In this document: one piece after another, positions 5,978 through 12,956 of the stretch
Layout: each line of letters begins with the position of its first letter
How positions within the stretch are numbered: position 1 is the stretch's first letter
Assembly: GCA_964427955.1 (NCBI GenBank)
Contig: CAYRWY010000140.1
Span: 1 to 12,956 of the forward strand
Reading direction: 5' to 3'
Source: JACRBK01 sp964427955
Lineage (GTDB): Bacteria; Chloroflexota; Anaerolineae; Aggregatilineales; Aggregatilineaceae
Length of the DNA: 12,956 bases
Position numbers and translations under genes: made by a program
The notes under the pieces: model-generated
Database searches by the model: none
What the model was told of the DNA's origin: nothing
Seen by the model: only the letters and a program-made list of their open reading frames with translations

Positions 5978-5990
5978 TACGTTCTAGTTT
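5978..5990. repeat. 13-bp inverted repeat, right arm, spanning the 3' splice site
   Basis: TACGTTCTAGTTT pairs perfectly with 5314-5326. It contains the predicted terminal intron guanosine (G5987) and the first codon of exon 2 (TTT 5988-5990), so the stem would place the 3' splice site next to the intron core. Confidence 0.85.
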
Positions 5991-6887
5991 TCACAAGTGA
6001 GAGTAACAAAAGTGCTAGATCTGCTTGCCCGAAACGCCTTCGCGGCCGTGCCGGACGCCTACAAGTCGTTTGGCGGCGGCAAGGCGGGCCGCGCCGCCCT
6101 GCTGGCGGCCGACGTCCTGGACCTGGACGACATCAACATCCTGCGCGACAACCTGGAAGACATCGAGGTGCCCGGCGTAGCCGCCACCGATGACAGCCAG
6201 GTCAAAACGCTGGTGATGACCACCACGCCCCGGGTGGTTTCGGGCATCCGCAACAACAATGCCAAGTGGCTGGAAGCCCAGGAGTACGCCGGCTCCAGCC
6301 GCCTGTTCACGGGCGAGACCGGCACCTGGGGCGGCGTGCGCTTCGTGCGCACCAACCGCCTGCGCCTGTACAACGCTGGCGCGGTTGTAGCCCAGGACAC
6401 CCTGGCCCAGGAGACCGCCCCCGGCCAGGGCGCGGCCCGCACCGTGGACACGATCTACACCGTCGGCCAGTCCAACGCCACCCCCTACGTCACCCTGGCC
6501 GATGTGACCGGCTTCGACGTCGGCCAGACCGTCACCATCCACGACCATAACCTGGGCACGGCCGTCCTGGAAACCGATGGCTCTTCGGAGACCCGCCGTA
6601 TCGTCGAGATCGACGCAGCCAACAAGCGCATCAAGTTCAACAAGCCCCTGCTGAAGCCGCACGCACAAGGCGACTACGTCACCGAGGCCCTGGACGTGCA
6701 CCTGAGCATCCTGCACGGCGGCCCGTCGGTGGTGTACGGCGTGGGCGAGGCCCCCAACGTGCTGGTGCCGCCGAAGTACGATGACCTGATGATGGTCAAC
6801 CGCTACGGCTGGCGCGCGTTCATCAAGTTCCAGCAGTTCCGGCCGGAGTTCATCCAGGTCATGGAAACGGCTGCAATCGGGAGCTAG
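5988..6887 (+). CDS. Major capsid protein (N4-gp56 type), exon 2
   Basis: Exon 2 supplies residues 131-429. It starts FSQVRVTKVLDLLARNAFA, continuing the exon 1 helix, then carries the family block LLAADVLDLDDINILRDNLE, the segment KTLVMTTTPRVVSGIRNNNAKWLEA, and the motif LFTGETGTWGGVRFVRTNRL near the end of the core fold. An extra beta-rich insertion follows (about TVDTIYTVGQSNATPYVTLADV to RIKFNKPLLKPHAQGDYV), then the C-terminal segment VVYGVGEAPNVLVPPKYDDLMM. In-frame TAG 5985-5987 closes the frame upstream, and the GTG at 5997 has no ribosome binding site, so it is not an independent start: this frame needs splicing to exon 1. The stop TAG 6885-6887 lies 3 nt before the adaptor gene. Confidence 0.88.
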   Translation, partial: FSQVRVTKVLDLLARNAFAAVPDAYKSFGGGKAGRAALLAADVLDLDDINILRDNLEDIEVPGVAATDDSQVKTLVMTTTPRVVSGIRNNNAKWLEAQEYAGSSRLFTGETGTWGGVRFVRTNRLRLYNAGAVVAQDTLAQETAPGQGAARTVDTIYTVGQSNATPYVTLADVTGFDVGQTVTIHDHNLGTAVLETDGSSETRRIVEIDAANKRIKFNKPLLKPHAQGDYVTEALDVHLSILHGGPSVVYGVGEAPNVLVPPKYDDLMMVNRYGWRAFIKFQQFRPEFIQVMETAAIGS

Positions 6888-6890
6888 CCC

Positions 6891-7538
6891 GTGATCACCT
6901 GGGGCTCTCTTCTGGCTGATATCCGGGCGGACATCAAGGACACAGGCGAACGACCGCGCTGGCCCGACGACACCCTGTTCCTATTTGCCAAGGACGCCAT
7001 CCGCACCTACTCGCTGGACCTGCCCAAGCTGGTCTATCGGGAGGAGCTGGCGGCCACAAATGGCGTCTTTGCCCTACCTGCCAACTTCCTCGCCGTGGTA
7101 ACCGTGGAGCTCGCCGAGAGGGAATACCTCGAACCCTTCGGTGTCCGCCCCGGTATCAGCCGGAGGAAGCCCCATAGAGCAACCCAATACTACGTCGCCG
7201 GCGGGAGCCTGCACCTGGATGTTCCCCCGGCGGGCGAGGACACCATCCTGCTCACTTATAAGGCGCTCTACGAAGTTCCGATATCGAAAGATGACCTGGC
7301 CTGCCAGATCACCCTTCCGGCCGACGACGAGGAGACCATCCGGGTCTACGTCAAGGCCAAGGTCTCGGAGCAGGTGCGCTTGAGCCAGTCCAACCTGGAC
7401 CGCTTCAAGCCCGGGACCGGGCAGCGCGACGACAACCCCATGCTTCCGGAGTACGAGACGCTGATGCGGGAGTTCCAGCTGCGCATCGCCCAGAAGCTCG
7501 GGGGGAGCATCACCACCTACCGGACCGGCCGCCTGTGA
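6891..7538 (+). CDS. Head-tail adaptor (connector) protein
   Basis: The 215-aa product begins MITWGSLLADIRADIKDTGE and has the adaptor pattern of an N-terminal helix, then RWPDDTLFLFAKDAIRTYSLDLP (the R-W-x-D-x-x-L element of gp6/gp4-like adaptors), a GVFALPANFLAVVTVEL strand pair, and a C-terminal helical part (IRVYVKAKVSEQVRLSQSNLDRF). Such proteins form the ring below the portal that receives the stopper and tail. It starts at GTG 6891 with GGGAG 5-9 nt upstream, right after the capsid stop, and its stop overlaps the next GTG start (GTGA at 7535-7538), indicating translational coupling. The alternative, another neck ring protein, cannot be excluded from sequence alone. Confidence 0.72.
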   Translation: MITWGSLLADIRADIKDTGERPRWPDDTLFLFAKDAIRTYSLDLPKLVYREELAATNGVFALPANFLAVVTVELAEREYLEPFGVRPGISRRKPHRATQYYVAGGSLHLDVPPAGEDTILLTYKALYEVPISKDDLACQITLPADDEETIRVYVKAKVSEQVRLSQSNLDRFKPGTGQRDDNPMLPEYETLMREFQLRIAQKLGGSITTYRTGRL

Positions 7539-8080
7539 TCAACGAGCTGATCATCGATAAGGTCATCGCCGTGCTCCAGGACAGGCTGATCGGCGGGCTC
7601 CCGGCTGCTGACCCGGCCCGAGCCGGCCTGGTGATGAAAGGCCCCCTGCAGGGCGACCCCGATCCCGACCAGGCGCGCATCGCCGTCACCATCCATGAGA
7701 ACGACCCCGACGCCTTCTATCCCGGCGCAGTCACAGGCATGACTGGCTCATGGGAGGATGAGAAAGTCGAGGTTGAGGACGGCGGCGATTTGGCAGGCGT
7801 CTTCTGGGCCAGACGGTTTACGGTCAAAGCGAGAGTTTTACTGGTATCTACGGGCGAAAGCCTTGAGGACGCTCGCCGCATCGCCCAGCTCGTCAAGAAG
7901 CGCATCGAGCAGGCGCTCCTGACGATCGATTGGGACGGCGTAAGCGACGGGGACGAGCGCATCAGTCTCCCGGCCGAGGCGGGGCAGATGAAATCGGAGG
8001 CCGTCCAGGCGGGCGGTCCCGAGAGCTACGACTACTTTGTCAAGGTACGTTTCGAGGTCCAGACCGAGCTGGACCTGTAA
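7535..8080 (+). CDS. Probable tail terminator / neck protein
   Basis: The 181-aa product starts at a GTG overlapping the adaptor stop. It has the alpha-beta arrangement expected of tail terminator or tail-completion proteins: an N-terminal helix (IIDKVIAVLQDRLIGGL), strands with RIAVTIHEND, the strand FWARRFTVKARVLLV, a helix (SLEDARRIAQLVKKRIEQALL) and a C-terminal strand (YDYFVKVRFEVQTELDL). Tail terminators cap the tube and join tail to neck. Position directly before the tail tube gene supports this. There is no recognisable signature, so head-closure protein is the main alternative. No clear ribosome binding site; translation is probably coupled. Confidence 0.6.
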   Translation: MINELIIDKVIAVLQDRLIGGLPAADPARAGLVMKGPLQGDPDPDQARIAVTIHENDPDAFYPGAVTGMTGSWEDEKVEVEDGGDLAGVFWARRFTVKARVLLVSTGESLEDARRIAQLVKKRIEQALLTIDWDGVSDGDERISLPAEAGQMKSEAVQAGGPESYDYFVKVRFEVQTELDL

Positions 8081-8092
8081 AGGAGAAAACAC

Positions 8093-9127
8093 ATGGCTGG
8101 TGCAAGCAAGTCATATCTGGGTATCGGGCAGCAGACGGCCAAGGGCGCCCTCCAGGAAACCGACCCCAACTTCCACTACTTCCGCTTCACCCGCGGCGGC
8201 ATGGGCATCAACAACCGCTACATCCAGTCGGAGGTCGAGGTCGGCGCTGACGCCCTGCCCTCCGACATGCAGAAGGCCGGCGTCTCAAGCGCGGGCGGGT
8301 TCGAGTTCATCCCGCGCGCGGCCAGCATCGGCTGGCTGCTGAAGGCCCACTTCGGCGCTCCCGCGGCGGCTGTAGCCGATGGCGCGGGCTGGAAGCACGT
8401 CTTCACCCTCTCCACCACCGACCAATTCGCCGTGCCCTATAACACGGTGCGCCAGGCTCCAGGCCGCCTGTATGGCGAGACCTATAAGGACTGCATCGTG
8501 AACACCCTGGCCTTCCAGTGGAAAGCGGCCGACTATATCCGCGGCGCCTTTGGCATTGTCGGCGGCTTGCCCGCCAACGAAGACATTGACTGGGCCGCTC
8601 CGGTTTTGGACAGCTCCCCCACCTTCATCGCCCCCGTGACCACGATCACCTGGCCGGGGCTGACCAACAGTCCCAAGGTGCTGGGCGGCTCCGTGACCTT
8701 CTCTGCGGATGTCCCACTGGATGAACAGTTCATTACCGGCTCCTACGCTCCGGATGATATCGAGATCACCAGCCGCCAGGCGCAGCTCGCCTTCCAGATG
8801 AAGCTGGACGCCGAGCTGGCCAGGAAAGTCTATTTCGACCCGGCCGCCGGCGCCAACTGGGTAGCCGAGATGATGGCCAATGCCCAGGTTGCGATTGCGT
8901 TCAAGAGCGTATCGTCCTACGCTGCAGGCAAGAACTACCAGATGAAGATCGGTTTCAACGGCGACGCCGCCAATCCCAACGTCAAGTGGGCCGCCCAGCC
9001 GCTCCAGCTCCAGGCCGGCCGCAATGTGATGATCAACGTCACCGGCACGATCCTGAGCAACGGCGCCGGAACGCCGCTCAGCATCGAGCTGTACAACACA
9101 CAAGCGGCTTACGCCGATCCTGCGTAA
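8093..9127 (+). CDS. Major tail (tail tube) protein
   Basis: The 344-aa product is rich in beta strands and small residues. It starts MAGASKSYLGIGQQTAKGAL, a typical opening of Phage_tail_2/tube-type proteins (S-x-x-G-I-G-x-Q-T-x-x-G). Later strands include GGFEFIPRAASIGWLL, ALAFQWKAADY-like stretches and a C-terminal Ig-like or beta region (QLQAGRNVMINVTGTIL). Tube subunits stack as hexamer rings to form the DNA conduit. AAAGGAG (8080-8086) 6 nt before the ATG is the best ribosome binding site in the tail genes, in line with the high copy number needed. The chaperone pair follows after 35 nt. Two tandem tube-like halves are possible from the length, but I cannot show it by eye. Confidence 0.8.
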   Translation: MAGASKSYLGIGQQTAKGALQETDPNFHYFRFTRGGMGINNRYIQSEVEVGADALPSDMQKAGVSSAGGFEFIPRAASIGWLLKAHFGAPAAAVADGAGWKHVFTLSTTDQFAVPYNTVRQAPGRLYGETYKDCIVNTLAFQWKAADYIRGAFGIVGGLPANEDIDWAAPVLDSSPTFIAPVTTITWPGLTNSPKVLGGSVTFSADVPLDEQFITGSYAPDDIEITSRQAQLAFQMKLDAELARKVYFDPAAGANWVAEMMANAQVAIAFKSVSSYAAGKNYQMKIGFNGDAANPNVKWAAQPLQLQAGRNVMINVTGTILSNGAGTPLSIELYNTQAAYADPA

Positions 9128-9162
9128 TCCGCTGTTCTGACATCTGAAGATCGAGGTGAAGC

Positions 9163-9627
9163 ATGAGCGACAAGGTAATCGGGGAAATCACGGAAGAAGA
9201 GGATGTGCAGATCGACTTTGGCCAGTACGCCATCATCGACAGCCACACCTATCACTTTGAGAAGCTGCCGGACGTGTACTGGAAGATCAAGCCGGTCACG
9301 TCGGCCGACGAGCTGGCCCGCGCCAAGTTCCTGATGTACAACCGGGCCTTCGAGACCATCGAGGGCACCCGCTACGAGATGCCGCCCACGGCCGTAGAGA
9401 TCCGCAACCGGGAGGTCGCCCTGCTGTTCGGCGGCACCAACCTGAAGACCCGGGCCGGAAAAGCGGTCCTCGCCGATGACGCCTCTATGGCCGAGGTCGA
9501 GAAAGTCCTGGGCGTGATGCCTCCGGACATGGTCAACGAGGTCTGGGTTGAGATCGCCCGCCTGTACCCCAAGTGGGGGCCGCGTGACCCAAAAGAATGG
9601 GGAGCGAAGACGGAGACGAAGAGCTAG
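9163..9627 (+). CDS. Tail assembly chaperone, zero-frame product (gpG-like)
   Basis: The 154-aa acidic protein lies between the tail tube and the large downstream gene, where phages encode the gpG-type chaperone that coats the tape measure during tube polymerisation. The sequence (YWKIKPVTSADELARAKFLM ... RNREVALLFGGTNLKTRAGKAVL ... VLGVMPPDMVNEVWVEIARLYPKWGP) resembles tail chaperones in its W-K-I-K-P strand and helical bundle. GAGGTG precedes the ATG by 5 nt. Near its end an in-frame CCCAAAA heptamer at 9588-9594 allows a -1 shift into the next ORF. Unshifted ribosomes finish with EWGAKTETKS and stop at TAG 9625-9627. Confidence 0.8.
   Translation: MSDKVIGEITEEEDVQIDFGQYAIIDSHTYHFEKLPDVYWKIKPVTSADELARAKFLMYNRAFETIEGTRYEMPPTAVEIRNREVALLFGGTNLKTRAGKAVLADDASMAEVEKVLGVMPPDMVNEVWVEIARLYPKWGPRDPKEWGAKTETKS
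9588..9594 (+). promoter_or_regulatory. -1 ribosomal frameshift slippery site CCCAAAA
   Basis: In the zero frame this reads C-CCA-AAA, an exact X-XXY-YYZ heptamer. Slipping back one base gives CCC-AAA and continues in the frame of the next ORF (AGA ATG GGG), with no stop between. A possible stimulatory stem downstream is GAGCT (9621-9625) with AGCTC (9640-9644), extended by CCC/GGG (9629-9631/9637-9639) around a 3-nt bulge, but at 26 nt it is farther away than usual. Confidence 0.75.
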
Positions 9628-9869
9628 ACCCCTGGCGGGAGCTCATCGACGCCATGGCCGACCAGGTCAGCGAAACCATGCTGGTTGGGAAATCGGCTGA
9701 CCCGGTCCTGGCGATCCTCCTGGACGTCACCATCGCATCCATCAAAGACGAGAGGCCGCTCTTCCCCGACCTCCTGCACGAGCCGGTGCTGTACCGCCAG
9801 TTTCGCAGAATAGTGGAAGCGGTATTGAAATCGCAGGAAGGGACCCGCACAGCGCCGGGCGAGGAATAA
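9597..9869 (+). CDS. Tail assembly chaperone, -1 frame extension (gpT-like)
   Basis: This frame overlaps the previous ORF by 31 bp and lies in its -1 frame. An ATG exists at 9597, but it has no convincing ribosome binding site and falls just three bases after the slippery heptamer, so the part is most likely made as a fusion. A shift at 9588-9594 gives a product of about 235 aa: 144 residues of the first ORF joined to R plus the 90 residues here (MGSEDGDEELDPWRELIDAM ... ). The helical segment DPWRELIDAMADQV and the C-terminal basic helix (LYRQFRRIVEAVLKSQ) would be the part that contacts the tail tube in gpGT-type proteins. It stops at TAA 9867-9869, within a strong hairpin. Confidence 0.75.
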   Translation: MGSEDGDEELDPWRELIDAMADQVSETMLVGKSADPVLAILLDVTIASIKDERPLFPDLLHEPVLYRQFRRIVEAVLKSQEGTRTAPGEE

Positions 9870-9887
9870 GCCTCAATTCCTCGCCCG
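9856..9887 (+). promoter_or_regulatory. 12-bp perfect hairpin after the tail chaperone genes
   Basis: CGGGCGAGGAAT (9856-9867) and ATTCCTCGCCCG (9876-9887) form a perfect stem with an 8-nt loop, overlapping the chaperone stop codon. No T-run follows (CTCTATTGAC), so it is not a standard intrinsic terminator. It could be an attenuator, an mRNA processing or stability element, or a weak terminator before the large gene. Confidence 0.65.
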
Positions 9888-9908
9888 CTCTATTGACCCG
9901 GAGCCGGT

Positions 9909-12900
9909 ATGTCAGTCTACGACAGGATCAGGAAATACAAAGAAGCTGCCACGCACATGCCAAGCCAGATCAAGACCGACCTGGCTAATTCAATCGCCGG
10001 CGTTTACTTTGACGCCTGGGACCTGCACGGCCGCCCGGGCGAAGAGCAGGCCCTGGATGATGCGTTCAAGAACGCTCCGGCGGGCGTGTCCAGGCAGGAC
10101 TACTTCGCAGATCCAGCCGTGCTGCGCAGCGCGCAATCGAATGCCATCCAGGCATGGGCCTCCGTTCCGGCCAACCGCTCATTCGTCCAGAACCAGCCCG
10201 CTAAAGGCTGGCTGCCCTGGCTGCAAACCTACGATCCAAAAGTCCAGCCAAACGCCAGTTGGGGCAAGAGCCAGTACACGCTCAACCCCGAGATCCCGGG
10301 CTCCGTCACCCGGACAGCTCAGGAGCTGAAGGGAGCGGCCAATATCGGCCAGGTCGAGAGCATCCTGGCCCGCAGCGCCATCATCCCCAACCTGGGCCTG
10401 GCTCGCGGCCGGGGGGATAAGTTCCCCGATCCGGAGGCCGGCCTGGCCAGCGTCGATACGGCCATCCTGGGTATCTACGAGAACCTGCCCGGCTGGAACC
10501 CCGAGCGCAGCGGCTCGTTCGACGCCTGGGCGATCGGCAACGTCGCCATCGGCGCCACCCGCGCCGCGGAGCGTGCCAAACTGCGGCAGATGCCGTTCGG
10601 CACGGTTTCTCTGGAAGCGCTGGAGGCGGCCCGGGAAAGCGGGTTCGAGCTGGGCGAGAACGAGCTGGATCTCGGCCTGCGGCCAGACAGCTTCCCCTCC
10701 GAATATGCGCCTAACGAGCTGGCCGAAATGGCTGAGGGGCGCGTGCCGAGGGCGCTGGTGGACGTCAAGCAGCTCGGCAAGGGNNNNNNNNNNNNNNNNN
10801 NNNNNNNNNNNNNNNNNNNNNNNNNNNNNNNNNNNNNNNNNNNNNNNNNNNNNNNNNNNNNNNNNNNNNNNNNNNNNNNNNNNTGGCTGAGGGGCGCGTG
10901 CCGAGGGCGCTGGTGGACGTCAAGCAGCTCGGCAAGGGCGGCGATCTGCTGATCACCCGCACCCGTCCGGAGAGCTTTGATCATTGGGAACCATCGGCCG
11001 AACACCGCAGCTACACGAAATACGCTAACGCGATCATTGCGAGCGCGACGGCGCAGCCAAACTTCAACTACTTGAAGATGGAGGAATTCTTCGCCCGGGG
11101 CCTGCTGAGCGACGAAGCCAATGCGCCGGAAGCCAAACGAGGGCCGGTCCCCCGGGTCGGCTGGATTGCCCAAGCCAGCGATCCAGATATCCGCTCGGCC
11201 GATCAAATCCGCATCGCTCCAACCCTGTTCGACCGGCTGATGGCCATCGATGACCAGCGCCACGCGGCTCGCATGGCCGAACAAGCAGGCCGGGAGGCCG
11301 CTTATGATCTCACCCACACCGCCTCCCGGGAAACGGTCGCCAACCTGATCCGCGGCGTCAAGGGCTCCCACCGCACCCGGCTGCTGCCAGCCTTCGACGA
11401 AAACGGCAAGCCGGTCTTCAAGCCGGTTTTCTCCCGGCCAGATCGCCAGAATATGTTCCCGATGCCCCTATACGGGAGCGGTGGCTACATCGAGCAGGCG
11501 CCCTATACCATGAGCGTCACGCCTGGCCCGGAGGAGACCAGGGTAAGCGGCTCCGGGCCGCGGGCAGCAGTCCAGGGGGTACGCCCGCTGCCGGTGGTAC
11601 AGACCTCCCGGGTCAATTCCTGGGGGCTCCACAGGGGCGCCATCTGGGAAACGTACGAGGTTCCCAGCGGCATGCCCACCCGGCACGAACCGGTCGTCCC
11701 TGCTACTGGCTCTCAGGGGGTCCGCATGTATCAGAATTTCACCCCTGAAGGACAAGGACGCCAGTTTTCGCAAGCGCCCGGCGGGATGCAGGTGGCCGTC
11801 AATGAGAACATGCTGCTCCAGCTCTCCGGACATCTTCCGATGTCGGAAGACACCCAAAAGGCGCTGGCACTCGCCGACCGGCAGTCCGTGCGTCAGGCGG
11901 CCGTCCAGGCCGCCGAGACACCGTTCACGGGTTATTTCGGGACCCGCGACAACGGTATGCAGTTTGTGCGCTGGGGGAGCAGGATCGACCAGCGCGCTCG
12001 CCGCGGCGACATCATCAAGACGAAGGACGGTTTCGGCGTGATCACCCGCGGCCGGAAATGGGCCGGCAGCGAGAGCGGCGGGGCCTATGAGGCCGAGTTC
12101 CGCCCGATTGGCCCGGACCTGGACAGCCTGGAGATCCCAAGCGAGCGCGGCCGCAGCCTGCCGTCGAAGCAGATGCGCGATGTTGCGCGCATGTATGTCT
12201 TTGGCATGCAGGGCGGCGGTTTCGACCTGACCGACGATATCTCGAACGATCCTGGCCTCCAGGCGCTGGACGCCGAGGCAGCCCCACAGCACCGCTACCA
12301 GCTGGCCTACAGGAGCGAAGTCGTAGAGCCCGAAGGCGGGTTCAGCCCGGGGTACTGGGCGGCGTTGGGGCGGGACCGGTTCGAGTACCGGGATGTTCCG
12401 AGCGTAGATTTCCAGGGCAAGTATGGCGATCTCGATCCGGAGATGACGGTGCCAGAGACGATGGGGGCTCTGCGGGGATCAGCGGCCGGCTCCGAGCAAA
12501 TGCCGGTCGTGCCGGGGTTTGCTCCCGTGGATGCGCTGAGCGGCGGCCGAGCGATGAACCCAGACGATCTCAGCCTTACCCCCCTGTACGAGAACATCGA
12601 CCTGACCCAGTACCTGGGCGGCAACCTGCCTTACCCGATCACGCCAGGGCAGCTCGAGGACCTCAAGGCAAAGCGATCGGGCTGGATGGTGCGGCCGCAG
12701 GCCCGAGAGGTTGGCCGCTACCTGATGACGGCCGGGTACAACACGGACGGCGAAGTCATGCCGGTCGGCGACTATATTGCCAACCTGAAGAAGAACGGCG
12801 TCCAGGCCGTGCTGGACGTGCGCAGCTGGCCAAACAGCAAGAAGGCCCCGGACTACAACCGCGGGAAAATCCAGGCAGCGCTCAAGGCGGCTGGCATTCA

Positions 12901-12922
12901 ATATCACGGCCTTAACATGTAA
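9909..12922 (+). CDS. Large virion-associated protein with sigma-like region and truncated DUF488-like end
   Basis: The frame is broken only by a 100-N gap flanked by identical 55-bp copies; collapsing it gives one protein of about 952 aa (291 + 661). GGAGCCGGT precedes the ATG. Residues about 195-247 (GWNPERSGSFDAWAIGNVAIG ... FGTVSLEAL) resemble sigma-70 region 2, in which f-x-P-E-R-G-x-F-x-A-W-a precedes a basic helix and V-S-L-e-x-L. The last about 70 residues (YLMTAGYNTD ... VLDVRSWPNSKKAPDYNRGK ... GIQYHGL) match the first half of DUF488, which normally runs to 120 residues or more. A segment RRGDIIKTKDGFGVITRG looks like a small beta barrel. There are no transmembrane stretches and no long coiled coil, so it is not a typical tape measure despite its position. 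Domain fusion of this kind recalls polyvalent proteins injected with phage DNA; that is inference. Confidence 0.7.
10729..10783 (+). repeat. 55-bp assembly duplicate, left copy
   Basis: These 55 bases, starting TGGCTGAGGGGCGCG and ending GGCAAGGG, are repeated exactly at 10884-10938 on the other side of the N gap. Their protein translation (EGRVPRALVDVKQLGK) would occur once in a continuous gene. Confidence 0.95.
10784..10883. other. 100-N scaffold gap, probably spurious
   Basis: Exactly 100 N, the usual placeholder for a gap of unknown size. Because both flanks end in the same 55 bp, the two contigs most likely overlap by that length and nothing is missing. The reading frame is continuous when the copies are merged. 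Confidence 0.95.
10884..10938 (+). repeat. 55-bp assembly duplicate, right copy
   Basis: Exact copy of 10729-10783. After it the sequence continues GCGGCGATCTGC, which keeps the frame of the 5' part (K-G-G-D-L-L) if the duplicate is removed. Confidence 0.95.
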
Positions 12923-12956
12923 ATGTTGGACAACTTTTCCATGATCACGCACTGAC

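Larger units (their letters stand above)
5083..5987 (+). ncRNA. Group I intron in the capsid gene, 905 nt
   Basis: Core elements are visible. P1: exon CTAT (5079-5082) pairs with GTAG (5095-5098) with U5082.G5095 wobble at the splice site. P2: GCGTAG 5101-5106 with CTACGC 5113-5118. P3: CCTCT 5130-5134 with AGAGG 5208-5212. P7: GACTG 5199-5203 in the R element (GTTGCAGAGACTGA) with CAGTC 5245-5249 in the S element (GATGCGACAGTCC). P8 contains CGGC-GAA-GCCG. P9: CTTACGG 5254-5260 with CCGTAAG 5269-5275; P9.1: GCCCGGC 5277-5283 with GCCGGGC 5291-5297. An antisense endonuclease gene fills 5310-5948. The 3' end is placed at G5987 (terminal omega-G), since it restores the frame (Y|FSQVRVTK). The 5' site and core are more secure than the 3' site; no clear P10 was found. 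Confidence 0.85.

Noticed and set aside
5083..5987. Intein or simple frameshift/pseudogene instead of an intron
   Set aside because: An intein would continue the capsid frame on the same strand; here the frame stops at once (TAG 5104-5106), the endonuclease is antisense, and group I core pairings are present.
5997..6887. Independent capsid-like gene starting at GTG 5997
   Set aside because: No ribosome binding site, and it lacks the N-terminal third of the capsid fold, which is encoded in 4693-5082. Intron splicing explains both parts.
10898..12922. Separate gene starting at GTG 10898
   Set aside because: The start lies in the right copy of the 55-bp assembly duplicate; the frame continues from the gene beginning at 9909.
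12923..12955. 10-codon ORF after the large gene
   Set aside because: Too short, directly after a stop, no ribosome binding site or homology.

Overview
The window reads as the structural (head, neck and tail) gene cluster of a tailed phage or prophage from a high-GC bacterium, assembled from short reads: there is one 100-N scaffold gap. Nothing fixes the host. The long GC-rich genes with many GTG starts and the DHFR-like gene would suit Chloroflexota or Actinomycetota, but that is only a guess. All convincing genes are on the + strand except one intron-encoded endonuclease. No tRNA, CRISPR array, integrase or terminase is visible.

Layout. 1-125: C-terminal end of an FmdB-type zinc-ribbon protein. 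249-866: a dihydrofolate-reductase-like (RibD C-terminal family) protein. 952-1440: an accessory segment with a possible 41-aa ORF, a 95-residue protein, a near-consensus sigma70 promoter overlapping its start, and a strong intrinsic terminator 13 nt before the portal gene. 1441-4689: portal, metallophosphoesterase (overlapping the portal 3' end by 86 bp), a tiny basic ORF, an 82-aa helical protein and the scaffold. 4693-6887: major capsid protein of the N4-gp56 type, split by a 905-nt group I intron (5083-5987). The intron carries a zinc-ribbon/LAGLIDADG endonuclease on the opposite strand. 6891-9127: head-tail adaptor, probable tail terminator, tail tube. 9163-9869: two tail assembly chaperone ORFs joined by a -1 slippery heptamer. 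9909-12922: one large protein (about 952 aa once an artefactual gap is collapsed) where the tape measure is usually found; it carries a sigma-region-2-like stretch and ends in a truncated DUF488-like domain.

How it works together. Portal, scaffold and capsid build the procapsid, the adaptor and terminator proteins close the neck, and tube and chaperones build a siphovirus-type tail. The capsid gene can only give full-length protein if the intron is removed from the mRNA, and the tail chaperone fusion needs ribosomal slippage, so two core virion proteins depend on RNA-level events. The terminator in front of the portal implies antitermination, read-through or a leaky terminator for the late operon.

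The most notable items are the capsid-gene intron with its antisense endonuclease and a 13-bp inverted repeat that includes the 3' splice site, and the large sigma-like/DUF488 protein downstream of the tail chaperones. No stretch over 300 bases lacks a gene: 126-248 and 867-951 hold only weak signals, and the intron core (5083-5309) is structured RNA.
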